Shown piece after piece: positions 17,206 to 26,635 of a stretch of 64,000 nucleotides of DNA. This stretch comes from Seohaeicola zhoushanensis (GTDB taxonomy: Bacteria > Pseudomonadota > Alphaproteobacteria > Rhodobacterales > Rhodobacteraceae). The notes below the pieces were generated by a model, which made no database searches, was not told where the DNA came from, and worked only from the letters and a program-made list of their open reading frames with translations. How positions within the stretch are numbered: position 1 is the first letter of the stretch; the number at the start of each line of letters is the position of its first letter. The translations under genes were made by a program, and so were the position numbers. The stretch spans positions 124,001 through 188,000 of the forward strand of contig NZ_BNCJ01000006.1 of the NCBI RefSeq assembly GCF_014656415.1. The letters are read 5' to 3'.

Positions 17206-17477
17206 AAGTTTCGCCGTTCAGGCTCAATAGTTTACCGCCCGTGTTTTCTGCCTGCGGCCTGAACGTCGTCGGGAGCGAGCGCACCCGCCCCGTGTTCCAC
17301 GAAAGGCCCGAAGACCTTCCGTGAGGCCGGACAGGGACGGACCATGGGGATCCGCGATGTCCTGCCCCGGTAGGATGACGGAACCGGGACGTCCCATCAC
17401 CATCTCGTCGGGGTCCGGGCCGGCTGCGAGACAGCCCGTGACCCCTGCCGCGCCCTTGCGGGGCGCGGTGTTCGTTG
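17206..17477. other. Non-coding stretch between nrdJ stop and its terminator
   Basis: About 270 bp without a convincing gene. A minus-strand open frame crosses it, but its composition (Gly/Arg/Pro-rich) and overlap with nrdJ look like chance in high-GC DNA. A GC stem-loop (CCGCGCCC...GGGCGCGG, about 17448-17468) sits just past the nrdJ stop with no T-run. The stretch is presumably a long 3' untranslated region of the nrdJ mRNA; nothing else is recognised. Confidence 0.4.
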
Positions 17478-20400
17478 TCAGCTGCAGCCGCTCGTTCCGC
17501 CGCAGGTATTGCACTTCATGCAGGTGCCGTTGCGCACCAGCGTGTAGTTGCCGCATTCGCCGCAGGCCTCGCCCTCGTAGCCCTGCATCTTGGCCTTGGT
17601 GCGGGCGTCGAGCGAGACGGTGCCGCTGGCCATGGCCGTGGTGGTGGTCGAGATCATCGCCGCGCCGGTCTCGGGGACCAGGGTCTGGAGCGCCGCGCTG
17701 GCGTCGCCGCCGCCGAAGCCGGTGGCGCGACCGCCGCGCAGCACCGCCAGTTCCTGGGGCAGACGCTTGCGCAGGTAGCCGGTCGAGCTGATCTGCTTGA
17801 GCACTTCAAGCGAGCGCGAGGCGGCGTTGTCCGACAGCTCGGAGAGGTTCGACACGCCCTCTTCCTCGCCACGACCGATGTCGTCGAAAGAGGCGCCCTG
17901 CGGCTTGACGTGGGCCAGGTCGGTGCGGTCGAGGTAGCTCACCGCCAGCTCGCGGAACACATAGTCGAGGATCGAGGTCGCGTTCTTGATGCTGTCGTTG
18001 CCCTGCACCATGCCGGCCGGTTCGAACTTGGTGAAGGTGAAGGCGTCGACGAATTCCTCCAGCGGCACCCCGTATTGCAGGCCGACCGAGACGGCGATGG
18101 CGAAGTTGTTCATCATCGCACGGAAGCCGGCGCCTTCCTTGTGCATGTCGATGAAGATCTCGCCCAGCGTGCCGTTCTCGTATTCGCCGGTGCGCAGGTA
18201 GACCTTGTGGCCGCCGACGATTGCCTTCTGGGTATAGCCCTTGCGCCGCTGCGGCATCTTCTCGCGGTGGCTCTTGACGATCTCCTTGACGATGATCTTC
18301 TCGACGATCTTCTCGGCGAGGACCACGGCCTTTTCCTGCTGGCTCCCGGATTCCAGGATCTCGGCGGCCTCCTCGTCATCCTCGACCAGGGCCGAGGCGA
18401 GCGGCTGGCTCAGCTTGGAGCCGTCACGGTAGAGCGCGTTGGCCTTGATGCCGAGCGACCAGCTGAGTTCGTAGGCCTTCTGGCAGTCCTCGATGGTGGC
18501 CGAGTTCGGCATGTTGATGGTCTTCGAGATCGCGCCCGAGATGAAGCTCTGCGCCGCGGCCATCATGTGGATGTGGCTGTTCACCGAGAGATAGCGCGTG
18601 CCCTTCTTGCCGCAGACGTTGGCGCAGTCGAAGATGTGGTAGTGCTCTTTCTTCAGGTGCGGCGCGCCTTCCAGCGTCATCGTCCCGCAGACGTGGTCGT
18701 TGGCGGCCTCGACGTCCTTGCGGGTGAAGCCCAGCGACTTCAGCAGGTCGAAGGTCGGGTCGTTCAGCTTCTCGGCCGGGATGCCCAGCACGCCCTTGCA
18801 GAACTCCTCGCCCAGCGTCCACTGGTTGAAGACGAAGCGGATGTCGAAGGCCGATTCCAGCGCCTGCTCGACCTTGGCGAGCTCGGCCGGGCCGAAGCCG
18901 TGGCCGGCCAGCGTGGTGTGGTTGATCCCCGGCGCGTTGCCGATGGAGCCGTGGCCGACCGCGTAGGAGACGATCTCCTCGATCTGGGCCGAGGAGTAGC
19001 CGAGGTTCTCGAGCGCCGCGGGCACCGAGCGGTTGATGATCTTGAAGTAACCGCCGCCGGCGAGCTTCTTGAACTTCACCAGGGCGAAGTCGGGCTCGAT
19101 GCCGGTGGTGTCGCAGTCCATCACCAGGCCGATGGTGCCGGTGGGGGCGATCACGGTGGCCTGGGCGTTGCGGAAGCCGTGCTTCTCGCCCAGTTTCAGC
19201 GCCTCGTCCCAGGCCGACATGGCCAGGTCGACCAGCCGCGAGTCGGGGCAGTTGGCGTGGTCCAGCGGCACCGGCTTGACCGAGAGCGCCTCGTAGCCGT
19301 CCGTCGCGCCATAGGCCGCGTTGCGGTGGTTGCGGATCACCCGCAGCATGTGGTCGGCGTTCTTCTTGTAGCCGGCGAAGGCGCCGAGCTCGCCCGCCAT
19401 CTCGGCCGAGGTGGCATAGGCCACGCCGGTCATGATCGCGGTCAGCGCACCGCAGAGCGCGCGGCCCTCGTCGCTGTCATAGCCGATCCCGAGGTTCATC
19501 AGCAGGCCGCCGATATTGGCATAGCCAAGGCCGAGGGTGCGGAAGTCGTAGGAGAGCTGGGCAATTTCCTTCGAGGGGAACTGCGCCATCATCACGCTGA
19601 TTTCCAGCGTCACGGTCCAGAGCCGCGCCGCGTGCATGTAGTCGGCCGCCTGGAACTGGCCGTCCTTGAGGAAGGTCAGCAGGTTCATCGAGGCCAGGTT
19701 GCAGGCGGTGTCGTCGAGGAACATGTATTCCGAGCAGGGGTTCGAGCCCCGGATCGGGCCGTCTGCCGGGCAGGTGTGCCACTCGTTGACGGTGTCGTGA
19801 TACTGGATGCCCGGATCGGCGCAGGCCCAGGCGGCGTGGCCGACCTGCTCCCAGAGGGCGCGGGCCTTGACGGTCTTGGAGACCTTGCCATCGACGCGGT
19901 TGATGAGCTGCCAGTCGGCGTCCTTCTCCACCGCCTTCAGGAAGGCGTTGGTGACGCGGATCGAGTTGTTCGAGTTCTGGCCCGAGACCGAGTTGTAGGC
20001 TTCGCTGTCCCAGTCGGTGTCATAGGTCGGAAACTCGATGCTGGTGTGGCCCTGCTTGGCGTAGTCCAGCACGCGCTTGACGTAGGTTTCCGGGATGGCG
20101 CCCTTCTTGGCGTCGCGGATCGCCTTCTTCAGCGCCTCGTTCCTGGCCGGGTCATAGGCGTCGTCGGCGCTGCCGTCCCATGCCTTGATCGCGGCGAAGA
20201 GCGCGTTCAGCTTCTGCTCGTGCATCTTCGAGCCGGCGACGATGCTCGCCACTTTCTGCTCTTCGATGACCTTCCAGTTGATGAAGTCTTCGATATCCGG
20301 GTGATCGGCGTCGACGATCACCATCTTCGCTGCCCGACGGGTTGTCCCGCCCGATTTGATGGCGCCCGCCGCGCGGTCGCCGATCTTGAGAAAGCCCATC

Positions 20401-21137
20401 AGGCCCGAGGACTTGCCGCCGCCCGAAAGCCGCTCGCCCTCGCCCCGGAGGTGCGAGAAGTTGGTGCCGGTGCCCGAGCCATACTTGAACAGGCGCGCCT
20501 CGCGGACCCAGAGGTCCATGATGCCGCCCTCGTTCACCAGGTCGTCCTGCACGCCCTGGATGAAGCAGGCGTGGGGCTGCGGGTGCTCGTAGGAGGATTT
20601 CGACTTGGTCAGCTTGCCGGTGGCGTGGTCGACGTAATAGTGGCCCTGTGCCGGACCGTCGATGCCATAGGCCCAGTGCAGGCCGGTGTTGAACCACTGC
20701 GGCGAGTTCGGCGCGGCCATCTGGGTGGCCAGCATGTAGCGCATCTCGTCGTAATAGGCGCGGGCGTCCTCTTCGGTGGTGAAATAGCCGCCCTTCCAGC
20801 CCCAGTAGGCCCAGGCGCCGGCGAGCCGGTCGAAGACCTGCTTGGACGAGGTTTCGCCGCCCATCTCGGCGCCTTCATCGGCGACCGAGCGCCAGAGGAA
20901 CTCGGGCACGTCCTTCTCGGCGACCTTCTTCAGCCGCGAGGGCACGCCGGCCTTGCGGAAGTATTTCTGCGCGATGACGTCGCCGGCGACCTGGGTCCAG
21001 CCAGCGGGGATCTCGATATTCTCCAGTCGGAACACGACCTTGCCATCCGGGTTGCGGATCTCGGAGGTCGCGAGGCCGAATTCCAGATCAGCGTAGGCGT
21101 CCTTGCCGGCGCTGGTGAATTTGCGTTCGATCTTCAT
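17478..21137 (-). CDS. nrdJ: Class II (adenosylcobalamin-dependent) ribonucleoside-diphosphate reductase
   Basis: A 1219-residue vitamin B12-dependent reductase that makes deoxyribonucleotides with or without oxygen. It has an N-terminal ATP-regulatory part and a catalytic barrel. The barrel includes [14 protein letters not shown], the [16 protein letters not shown] stretch and the NPCSE motif in [22 protein letters not shown], which carries the radical Cys and catalytic Glu. An insertion at about 870-1050 is typical of this long subgroup. The C-terminal zinc ribbon/thiol-exchange tail has paired CxxC motifs ([16 protein letters not shown]) and ends GTSGCS. The start ATG 21137 is preceded by GAGGCAG. 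No other reductase is in the window. Control by NrdR is suggested by upstream boxes. Confidence 0.97.
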   Translation of the reverse strand: MKIERKFTSAGKDAYADLEFGLATSEIRNPDGKVVFRLENIEIPAGWTQVAGDVIAQKYFRKAGVPSRLKKVAEKDVPEFLWRSVADEGAEMGGETSSKQVFDRLAGAWAYWGWKGGYFTTEEDARAYYDEMRYMLATQMAAPNSPQWFNTGLHWAYGIDGPAQGHYYVDHATGKLTKSKSSYEHPQPHACFIQGVQDDLVNEGGIMDLWVREARLFKYGSGTGTNFSHLRGEGERLSGGGKSSGLMGFLKIGDRAAGAIKSGGTTRRAAKMVIVDADHPDIEDFINWKVIEEQKVASIVAGSKMHEQKLNALFAAIKAWDGSADDAYDPARNEALKKAIRDAKKGAIPETYVKRVLDYAKQGHTSIEFPTYDTDWDSEAYNSVSGQNSNNSIRVTNAFLKAVEKDADWQLINRVDGKVSKTVKARALWEQVGHAAWACADPGIQYHDTVNEWHTCPADGPIRGSNPCSEYMFLDDTACNLASMNLLTFLKDGQFQAADYMHAARLWTVTLEISVMMAQFPSKEIAQLSYDFRTLGLGYANIGGLLMNLGIGYDSDEGRALCGALTAIMTGVAYATSAEMAGELGAFAGYKKNADHMLRVIRNHRNAAYGATDGYEALSVKPVPLDHANCPDSRLVDLAMSAWDEALKLGEKHGFRNAQATVIAPTGTIGLVMDCDTTGIEPDFALVKFKKLAGGGYFKIINRSVPAALENLGYSSAQIEEIVSYAVGHGSIGNAPGINHTTLAGHGFGPAELAKVEQALESAFDIRFVFNQWTLGEEFCKGVLGIPAEKLNDPTFDLLKSLGFTRKDVEAANDHVCGTMTLEGAPHLKKEHYHIFDCANVCGKKGTRYLSVNSHIHMMAAAQSFISGAISKTINMPNSATIEDCQKAYELSWSLGIKANALYRDGSKLSQPLASALVEDDEEAAEILESGSQQEKAVVLAEKIVEKIIVKEIVKSHREKMPQRRKGYTQKAIVGGHKVYLRTGEYENGTLGEIFIDMHKEGAGFRAMMNNFAIAVSVGLQYGVPLEEFVDAFTFTKFEPAGMVQGNDSIKNATSILDYVFRELAVSYLDRTDLAHVKPQGASFDDIGRGEEEGVSNLSELSDNAASRSLEVLKQISSTGYLRKRLPQELAVLRGGRATGFGGGDASAALQTLVPETGAAMISTTTTAMASGTVSLDARTKAKMQGYEGEACGECGNYTLVRNGTCMKCNTCGGTSGCS

Positions 21138-21338
21138 CGTGCTGCCTCATGCTGTCGGCCGTTGCCCGGCCTGCTTCCCGAAGGGATGGCGCCTTCCGAT
21201 CCGAACCGCATAGCTCTCCCGCGGGGTGACGAGACTTCCCGTCGCCACCCGGAGGCGAAGCTGCATGGGCACGCGCTGATGCGTGCAATTGTGGTTTGGT
21301 TGACCCGTCCCGCGCCCTGTCGCCGCCTCTGGTTTGCT

Positions 21339-21385
21339 TTACCATATTTAGTGGCAGGTGACTTGGCCTACACAATCTGGCGTAA
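21339..21385 (-). promoter_or_regulatory. Candidate tandem NrdR boxes upstream of nrdJ
   Basis: Two 16-bp sites, at 21339-21354 (minus strand CCACTAAATATGGTAA) and 21370-21385 (minus strand TTACGCCAGATTGTGT), partly match the NrdR consensus acaCwAtATaTwGtgt. The best half-sites are CCACTA and ATTGTGT. Their starts are exactly 31 bp apart, the three-helical-turn spacing usual for NrdR box pairs, and the upstream one overlaps the -10 of a predicted nrdJ promoter. Each site alone is a moderate match; the spacing and position carry most of the weight. Confidence 0.5.
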
Positions 21386-21403
21386 TGCGCACCCAACGGT
21401 CAA
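21374..21403 (-). promoter_or_regulatory. Candidate nrdJ promoter
   Basis: On the minus strand TTGACC (21403-21398) and CAGATT (21379-21374) are separated by 18 bp, an acceptable -35/-10 pair in a locally AT-richer patch. It would give a leader of about 230 nt, which includes a GGCCG-GGCAA-CGGCC stem-loop close to the start codon. No cobalamin riboswitch consensus was found in this leader. Confidence 0.4.
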
Positions 21404-21800
21404 CGGGTTTTTTACCCTATGTCGGGATTCTTTTTGCTTGACCCACAAGCCCGAGGATTCGCCTGCCCGAGGAGCTACGATTCCTGCACAAGGGTGTATA
21501 AATCGGGCGCATTTCAGTGGCCCGGCAGCCGGGGGGCAAATCCCCAATATTTCTGCCTTTTCCGGCGCCGGCGCTTTTGGCTCCAAGGCCAGCTATCCCG
21601 AGATATGCACGAGTTTTCCGCAGGCTGCCGAGGGCCTCGGTCCCCTGCCCGACCATGTGGCCGACATGCTACAAAATCCCCTATGGGCAACCGCAGGATC
21701 GCGTGGGCCGCCGAAAATCGCCACACCATATATGGTGGGTCCTGGCCAGACAGGGGCAAAGCGGCCCCTTGCGGGGCGAATCTCTCGCTGAAGGAAGGAG
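21386..21800. other. Intergenic stretch with a NrdR-like palindrome
   Basis: About 415 bp without a gene between the nrdJ promoter and tRNA-Pro. It is less GC-rich than its surroundings. The one notable element is a perfect 14-bp palindrome CACCATATATGGTG at 21724-21737. In the 16-bp window 21723-21738 it matches the NrdR consensus at 13 positions, but it is unpaired and about 590 bp from nrdJ. A short GC hairpin (GCCCC-TTGC-GGGGC, 21764-21777) lies downstream of the tRNA and could end its transcript. Confidence 0.45.
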
Positions 21801-21877
21801 TGGTCGGGGCGGCGGGATTCGAACTCGCGACCCCCTGTACCCAAAACAGGTGCGCTACCAGGCTGCGCCACGCCCCG
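21801..21877 (-). tRNA. tRNA-Pro (anticodon TGG)
   Basis: A 77-nt cloverleaf on the minus strand. The acceptor stem CGGGGCG pairs with the 3' strand before an encoded CCA. The D-arm has GCGC-AGCCTGGTA-GCGC, the anticodon stem CCTGT/ACAGG encloses loop TTTGGGT (anticodon TGG), and the T-arm has GTTCGAATC. TGG can read all proline CCN codons or CCA/CCG by wobble. Confidence 0.97.
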
Positions 21878-21920
21878 GACCGAGCGCACCTCTAACCGCG
21901 TGATCGGGGTTTGAAAAGCC

Positions 21921-22385
21921 CTAACAGGGCCAGGCGGCCGGTCCCGGTGCAAAAACCGGGTGACGCATCACGCTGCCGGGGGCGATGCCATAGCGTTTTG
22001 CCAGGCCGCCGTTGATTTCGAGCACCGCAAAGACCTTGTCGCCGCCCTCGATGGCGGTGAGATCGCCCGGAATGGCGTCGTGGTGGACACGGGTCACCTT
22101 GCCGGTCACGTCGGTGAAGATCATGTCGAGCGGGATCAGCGTGTTCTTCATCCAGAAGGCGGTGGTCTGCGGGTATTCGTAGACGAAGAGCATCCCCGCC
22201 CCGCGCGGCATCGACTCGCGATACATCAGGCCACGGGCGCGCTCTTCGACGTCATCGGCGATTTCGACGGTGAAACGGGTCTCGCCCTTCGGTCCCTTGA
22301 TCCAGACCGAATCGTCGCGGCACTCGCCGGCCTGGGCGGCCGTGCCCAAGACGCAGAGCGCGAGGGCGGCAAGGCAGGAACGCAT
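21921..22385 (-). CDS. DUF192-family exported protein
   Basis: A 154-residue protein with a signal peptide (residues 1-19, CLAALALCVLGTAAQA) and a single DUF192 domain. The domain is recognised by EERARGLMYRESMPRGAGMLFVY, FWMKNTLIPLDMIF and the C-terminal VLEINGGLAKRYGI. The fold is known structurally in archaeal and bacterial members but the activity is not established. It starts 5 bp after the cold-shock gene on the same strand, so the two are one operon; this pairing recurs in related genomes (from memory). The protein probably acts in the periplasm. Confidence 0.88.
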   Translation of the reverse strand: MRSCLAALALCVLGTAAQAGECRDDSVWIKGPKGETRFTVEIADDVEERARGLMYRESMPRGAGMLFVYEYPQTTAFWMKNTLIPLDMIFTDVTGKVTRVHHDAIPGDLTAIEGGDKVFAVLEINGGLAKRYGIAPGSVMRHPVFAPGPAAWPC

Positions 22386-22390
22386 GAGGA

Positions 22391-22978
22391 TCAGTCCTGG
22401 TCGGCGGCGACAGGGTTGGCCGGCGTCGGGCTCTGCTCGGGAGCCGAGGCCGGTTCGACCTTGATCTCGACCGATTTCTGGGTGGCCACTTCCCAGGCAT
22501 GGACCTCGGCGGCCATGCGGCCGCGCTTGCCCTCGATCACCCGCATCGCCAGGGCCTCGCCCGGCTGCAGGTCGGCCAGGCCCGACTGGCGCAGCACTTC
22601 GATGTGCAGGAAGACGTCCTCGGGGCGGCCGAAGACATTGGCAAAGCCGAAGCCCTTACCCTTGTCGAACCACTTCACCCGCGCCGGTTCCAGCGGCCGC
22701 TGGCGCAGGGCGTCCATGTCCATATCGGCGAAATCGGTGAGCACGGGTGAGTCGGCACGCTCGGGCGGCGTGATCGAGATGACCTCGACCGCCTGCACGC
22801 CACGTTCGGTGCGGTGGGTGATGACCTCGATACGGGCACCGTCGGCAACCGAGCTCTGGCCGAAGTTCCGTAAAACGTTAACATGCAACAGGATGTCGGG
22901 CCCGCCTTCGTCGGATATGACGAAGCCAAACCCTTTCGCGGGGTCGAACCATTTAACCTGGCCCCGCACGTGGTGCAT
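22391..22978 (-). CDS. Two-domain cold-shock (CSD) protein
   Basis: A 195-residue protein with two cold-shock domains joined by a linker. Domain 1 (about residues 3-70) has GQVKWFDPAKGFGFVISDEGGPDILLHV. Domain 2 (about 97-165) has ARVKWFDKGKGFGFANVFGRPEDVFLHI. Both keep the RNP1-like KGFGF and RNP2-like VFLHI/ILLHV single-strand nucleic-acid binding motifs. An acidic and Pro/Ala-rich tail follows. ATG at 22978 is preferred; a GTG ten codons upstream is possible. Most CSD proteins are about 70 residues with one domain, so the tandem form is distinctive of alphaproteobacteria. It is likely an RNA chaperone. It is cotranscribed with the DUF192 gene. Confidence 0.9.
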   Translation of the reverse strand: MHHVRGQVKWFDPAKGFGFVISDEGGPDILLHVNVLRNFGQSSVADGARIEVITHRTERGVQAVEVISITPPERADSPVLTDFADMDMDALRQRPLEPARVKWFDKGKGFGFANVFGRPEDVFLHIEVLRQSGLADLQPGEALAMRVIEGKRGRMAAEVHAWEVATQKSVEIKVEPASAPEQSPTPANPVAADQD

Positions 22979-23128
22979 ATTGTTTAGATCGTCAGCCAAA
23001 AACAGCACCCATCACGTTTCTGTTTCATGATTTAACACGCAAAATGCGGTCAAGGATAGTCAAATTGAAGAACAACCGCTTGAACTCGGGCGTCCCTGCC
23101 CTACTCCTTGCGCCGCGTGTCGTCGAAG

Positions 23129-23734
23129 TCACGGATTGAGACGGGTGGTTTCCCAGGGCGCGTCGGGCCCGCTGCGGCGCCAGACGAAACGGTCGTGCAG
23201 CCGGAAGGCGCCATCGGCCCAGAACTCGATCTCGACCGGTACGATGCGATAGCCGCCCCAGAACGGCGGACGCGAGGGGCTGATGCCGTGGCGCGCCGTC
23301 ACCTTGGCCACCTCGGCCATCAGCGATGCGCGGCTGGAGAGCGGGCGCGACTGGCGCGAGGCCCAGGCGCCCAGCCGGCTCTGCAAGGAGCGCGAGTTGT
23401 AATATTCATCCGCCTGCGGCCCGTCCTCGCGGGTGACGGTTCCGCGCACCCGCACCTGCCGGCGCAGCGATTTCCAGTGCATGACAAAGGCGGCCTTGCC
23501 GGCGCTGTCCAACTCGCCCGCCTTGGCGCTTTCGTAGTTGGTGTAGAAGACGAAGGCCGAGTCCTCGATCTCCTTCAGCAGCACCATGCGCACGTTGGGC
23601 AGCCCGTCGGGATCGACCGTCGAGAGCGCGATGGCGTTGGGGTCGTTGATTTCGGCCTTGGTCGCCTCGCCCAGCCAGCGCCGTGCGATCACGAAGGGGT
23701 CGTCGCCCGCGAAAATTCCATCCCGGTCGCTCAT
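23129..23734 (-). CDS. pdxH: Pyridoxamine 5'-phosphate oxidase
   Basis: A 201-residue FMN enzyme that oxidises pyridoxamine or pyridoxine 5'-phosphate to pyridoxal 5'-phosphate. Family blocks are [54 protein letters not shown] and [21 protein letters not shown]. The C-terminal [17 protein letters not shown] ends in RLNP, as usual. ATG 23734 gives the normal length and is preceded by GGTGGCAGA as a ribosome site. It is divergent from fabI with 133 bp between the starts. The product PLP serves the two aminotransferases in the window, among others. Confidence 0.96.
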   Translation of the reverse strand: MSDRDGIFAGDDPFVIARRWLGEATKAEINDPNAIALSTVDPDGLPNVRMVLLKEIEDSAFVFYTNYESAKAGELDSAGKAAFVMHWKSLRRQVRVRGTVTREDGPQADEYYNSRSLQSRLGAWASRQSRPLSSRASLMAEVAKVTARHGISPSRPPFWGGYRIVPVEIEFWADGAFRLHDRFVWRRSGPDAPWETTRLNP

Positions 23735-23807
23735 TCTGCCACCCTTGTCCTGTTGCCTGCCCGCATCGACCTGGCGCCACGCCTCACGCAACGGCAGGTT
23801 GGCACTC

Positions 23808-23836
23808 TTGAAGCACCTTTGCCATTCGCCTACTAG
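23808..23836 (+). promoter_or_regulatory. Candidate sigma-70 promoter of fabI
   Basis: TTGAAG (23808-23813) and TACTAG (23831-23836) are separated by 17 bp, with fabI starting 31 bp after the -10 box. A ribosome site GAGGGGACATAA lies just before the ATG. The spacing is optimal and the hexamers are reasonable for this GC-rich genome. Confidence 0.5.
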
Positions 23837-23867
23837 GTTTGCAAACAGCCTATTCGAGGGGACATAA

Positions 23868-24674
23868 ATGTCGCAAAAACTGATGGCCGGCAAGCGCGGG
23901 CTGATCATGGGGCTGGCGAATGACAAGTCGATCGCCTGGGGAATCGCCAAGGCTTGCGCCAACGCCGGGGCCGAACTCGCCTTCTCCTACCAGGGCGACG
24001 CCCTGAAAAAGCGGGTCGACCCGCTGGCCGCGGAACTGGGCAGCGACATCGTCCTGCCCTGCGACGTCTCGGACGAAGGCTCGGTCGATGCGCTCTTCGC
24101 CGGTCTGGCCGAACGCTGGGACGGTCTCGACTTTGTCGTGCACGCCATCGGCTTTTCCGACAAGAACGAGCTGCGTGGCCGCTACGTCGATACCAGCCGC
24201 GACAACTTCCGCATGACCATGGATATCTCGGTGTTCAGCTTCACTTCGGTGGTGCAGCGCGCCGAGAAGATGATGAAGCCCGGCGGTTCGGCCCTGACGC
24301 TGACCTATTACGGCGCCGAGCGGGTCATGCCGCATTACAACGTGATGGGCGTGGCCAAGGCCGCGCTCGAGGCCTCGGTGCGCTATCTCGCCGAGGATCT
24401 CGGCAAGGACGGCATCCGCGTCAACGCGATCAGCGCCGGCCCGATCAAGACGCTGGCCGCCAGCGGCATCGGCGACTTCCGCTACATCATGAAGTGGAAC
24501 GAGTACAACTCGCCGCTGCGGCGCAACGTGACGATCGAGGATGTCGGCAACTCGGCGCTCTACCTGCTGTCCGACCTCGGCTCGGGCGTGACCGGTGAGG
24601 TGCTGCATGTCGACGCTGGCTATCATGTCGTCGGCATGAAGGCGGTGGACGCGCCCGACATCGCCAAGGGCTGA
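23868..24674 (+). CDS. fabI: Enoyl-[acyl-carrier-protein] reductase (NADH), FabI
   Basis: A 268-residue short-chain dehydrogenase-type enoyl reductase that completes each round of fatty acid elongation. The cofactor-binding loop is [18 protein letters not shown] (residues 11-28). The catalytic pair Tyr157 and Lys164 has the FabI spacing (Y-x6-[13 protein letters not shown]), and the extra conserved Tyr147 is present. The C-terminal [23 protein letters not shown] is standard. Residues around the triclosan pocket were not compared in detail. It is monocistronic or leads into gpt after 113 bp. Confidence 0.97.
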   Translation: MSQKLMAGKRGLIMGLANDKSIAWGIAKACANAGAELAFSYQGDALKKRVDPLAAELGSDIVLPCDVSDEGSVDALFAGLAERWDGLDFVVHAIGFSDKNELRGRYVDTSRDNFRMTMDISVFSFTSVVQRAEKMMKPGGSALTLTYYGAERVMPHYNVMGVAKAALEASVRYLAEDLGKDGIRVNAISAGPIKTLAASGIGDFRYIMKWNEYNSPLRRNVTIEDVGNSALYLLSDLGSGVTGEVLHVDAGYHVVGMKAVDAPDIAKG

Positions 24675-24787
24675 TCCGCCAGCCCCGACTTGACCCAGCG
24701 TCTGGCGGACCGCGCCAGACGCGCCCAAGCTTCCCTTGCCTCTTTTCGCGCGCTAAACAGACGCCCACCGATTAGATGGAGAGCGCC

Positions 24788-25291
24788 ATGAAAGACCGCC
24801 TGCCGCACGAGAAAGGGTTTCACGTCAGCTGGGACCAGATCCACCGCGACTCCCGCGCGCTGGCCTGGCGGCTCGATGGCAAGGGGCCGGATGACGGCGC
24901 CTGGAGAGCTGTCGTCGCCATCACCCGCGGCGGCATGGCCCCGGCGATGATCGTGGCGCGCGAGCTCGATATTCGCACCGTCGATACGATCAGCGTGAAG
25001 TCCTACAACAACCAGACCCAGGCCGAGGCCCGCGTGCTGAAGCGCCCCGACCCCGAGATGATGGGTGACGGCACCGGCATCCTGGTGGTCGACGACCTCG
25101 TCGACAGCGGCAAGACGCTGGAACTGGTGCGCAAGCTCTATCCCAAGGCGCATTTCGCCACGGTCTATGCCAAGCCGGCGGGCGAGCCGCAGGTCGATAC
25201 CTTCATCACCGGGGTGAGCCAGGACACCTGGATCTTCTTCCCCTGGGACATGGCCCTGCAATACGTCGAGCCCTACCGCGGGCGGGACTGA
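24788..25291 (+). CDS. gpt: Xanthine-guanine phosphoribosyltransferase
   Basis: A 167-residue type I phosphoribosyltransferase that salvages guanine and xanthine with PRPP. The PRPP-binding motif is [17 protein letters not shown] (about residues 96-112). An N-terminal [18 protein letters not shown] block and a C-terminal [19 protein letters not shown] are both typical of Gpt. ATG 24788 is favoured because GGAGAG lies at a good distance upstream; a second ATG at 24776 would put that site inside the gene. A clear terminator follows at 25313. Confidence 0.93.
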   Translation: MKDRLPHEKGFHVSWDQIHRDSRALAWRLDGKGPDDGAWRAVVAITRGGMAPAMIVARELDIRTVDTISVKSYNNQTQAEARVLKRPDPEMMGDGTGILVVDDLVDSGKTLELVRKLYPKAHFATVYAKPAGEPQVDTFITGVSQDTWIFFPWDMALQYVEPYRGRD

Positions 25292-25312
25292 CCCAGGACC
25301 CAGACTTTCGGA

Positions 25313-25334
25313 GGGGCGCTGCGGCGCCCCTTTT
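25313..25334 (+). terminator. Intrinsic terminator after gpt
   Basis: Perfect 7-bp stem GGGGCGC / GCGCCCC with a TGCG loop (25313-25330), followed by TTTT. It lies 22 bp past the gpt stop and separates that transcript from the aminotransferase gene at 25386. Confidence 0.8.
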
Positions 25335-25385
25335 CCTCGCCGCACGCGCGCTATAGCGTCCCGTCAGTCTGACGGAGCCCACGAC

Positions 25386-26561
25386 ATGTCCCTGACCCGC
25401 ACCAAGGCCACCTTCGCCCCGCCGATCATCGCTGCCCGGCGCTGGCTCGATGGCGTGACCTTCCCGCCCGAGCGCCCGCTCATCAACGTGAGTCAGGCCG
25501 CACCGGCTGCGGCGCCGCCGACCGAGCTGCGGCAGATCATGGCCGATATCGCGCTGAACGACGATTCGGTGCACCTCTACGGCCCCGACCTTGGCCTGCC
25601 CGAACTGCGCGCCGAGATCGCGGCGCAGTGGTCGGCGCATTACGGCGGCACCGTGACCCCGGCGCAGGTGGCCATCACCTCGGGCTGCAACCAGGCCTTT
25701 GCCGCCGCGATCAGCGCGCTGACTGGCGAAGGGGATGAAGTCATCCTGCCAACCCCCTGGTATTTCAATCACAAGATGTGGCTGGACATGAGCGGTGTCG
25801 AAGCCGTGCCGCTGGCCACCGGCACCGACATGCTGCCGGACGTGGCCACCGCCGCTTCGCTCATCACCTCAAGAACGCGCGCCATTGCATTGGTTTCGCC
25901 TAACAATCCTGCAGGCGTCGAATACCCCGCCGAACTGGTGCGTGCCTTCTACGAGCTGGCCAAGACGCACGGCATCAAGCTGATCCTGGACGAGACCTAC
26001 CGCGACTTCGACGCCCGCAGCGGCGCGGCGCATGATCTCTTCACCGATCCCGACTGGCCCGAAACGCTGATCGACCTCTATTCCTTCTCCAAGGCCTTCC
26101 GCCTCACCGGCCACCGGGTCGGCGCGATGATCGCCTCGGTCGAGATGATCGGCGAGGTCGAGAAGTTCATCGACAGCGTCACCATCTGCCCCAACCAGAT
26201 CGGCCAGCACGCCGCGCTCTGGGGGATGCGGAACCTCGGCCAGTGGCTGGCGGGCGAGCGGGCCGAGATCCTCGACCGCCGCGCCGCCATCGAGGAAGGC
26301 TTCCCGGTGCTGGCGGCCAAGGGCTGGAAGCTGCTCGGGCTTGGCGCCTATTTCGCCTATGTCGAGCATCCCTATGCCATCGGCTCGGACGCGCTGGCGC
26401 GCCAGCTGGTGCGCGAGGCCGGTGTCCTGTTGCTGCCGGCGACGATGTTCGTGCCCGAAGGCGACCCGGCCGGCGAGCGCCAGCTGCGCATCGCCTTCGC
26501 CAACCTCGACCGGGCCGGGATCGGGCTGATGTTCGAGCGTCTTGCCGCACTGGCCATCTGA
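25386..26561 (+). CDS. Class I/II pyridoxal-phosphate aminotransferase
   Basis: A 391-residue fold-type I aminotransferase. The PLP Lys is residue 236 in SFSKAFRLTGHRVGAM. The SPNNPAG loop is at 171-177, LDETYRDFD at 201-209 and a LYGPDLGLPELR substrate loop at 64-75. It is a different subgroup from the aminotransferase at 12.2 kb, with little similarity outside the motifs. The substrate is not predictable; an arginine/aspartate/aromatic type is possible. The ppiD gene follows after 74 bp on the same strand, with no terminator between. Confidence 0.88.
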   Translation: MSLTRTKATFAPPIIAARRWLDGVTFPPERPLINVSQAAPAAAPPTELRQIMADIALNDDSVHLYGPDLGLPELRAEIAAQWSAHYGGTVTPAQVAITSGCNQAFAAAISALTGEGDEVILPTPWYFNHKMWLDMSGVEAVPLATGTDMLPDVATAASLITSRTRAIALVSPNNPAGVEYPAELVRAFYELAKTHGIKLILDETYRDFDARSGAAHDLFTDPDWPETLIDLYSFSKAFRLTGHRVGAMIASVEMIGEVEKFIDSVTICPNQIGQHAALWGMRNLGQWLAGERAEILDRRAAIEEGFPVLAAKGWKLLGLGAYFAYVEHPYAIGSDALARQLVREAGVLLLPATMFVPEGDPAGERQLRIAFANLDRAGIGLMFERLAALAI

Positions 26562-26635
26562 GCTTGCCCCCCTTCGGGCGGGCGGATAGACAGAGGCGCA
26601 ATCGAAAGGCAGACCACCGCCAGCAAGGGGGCAAA

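Noticed and set aside
17224-17556. Minus-strand small open frame overlapping the end of nrdJ
   Set aside because: It overlaps nrdJ out of frame, has Arg/Gly/Pro bias expected by chance at this GC content and no ribosome site at an internal Met.
21138-21373. Possible cobalamin riboswitch in the nrdJ leader
   Set aside because: The conserved B12-box and core elements were not found; only a short GGCCG/CGGCC stem-loop is present near the start codon.
17475-21791. Long plus-strand open frame of over 1400 codons opposite nrdJ
   Set aside because: It is the antisense shadow of nrdJ in very GC-rich DNA; composition is low-complexity (His/Gly/Arg/Asp-rich) and no family motif is present, whereas nrdJ on the other strand is unambiguous.
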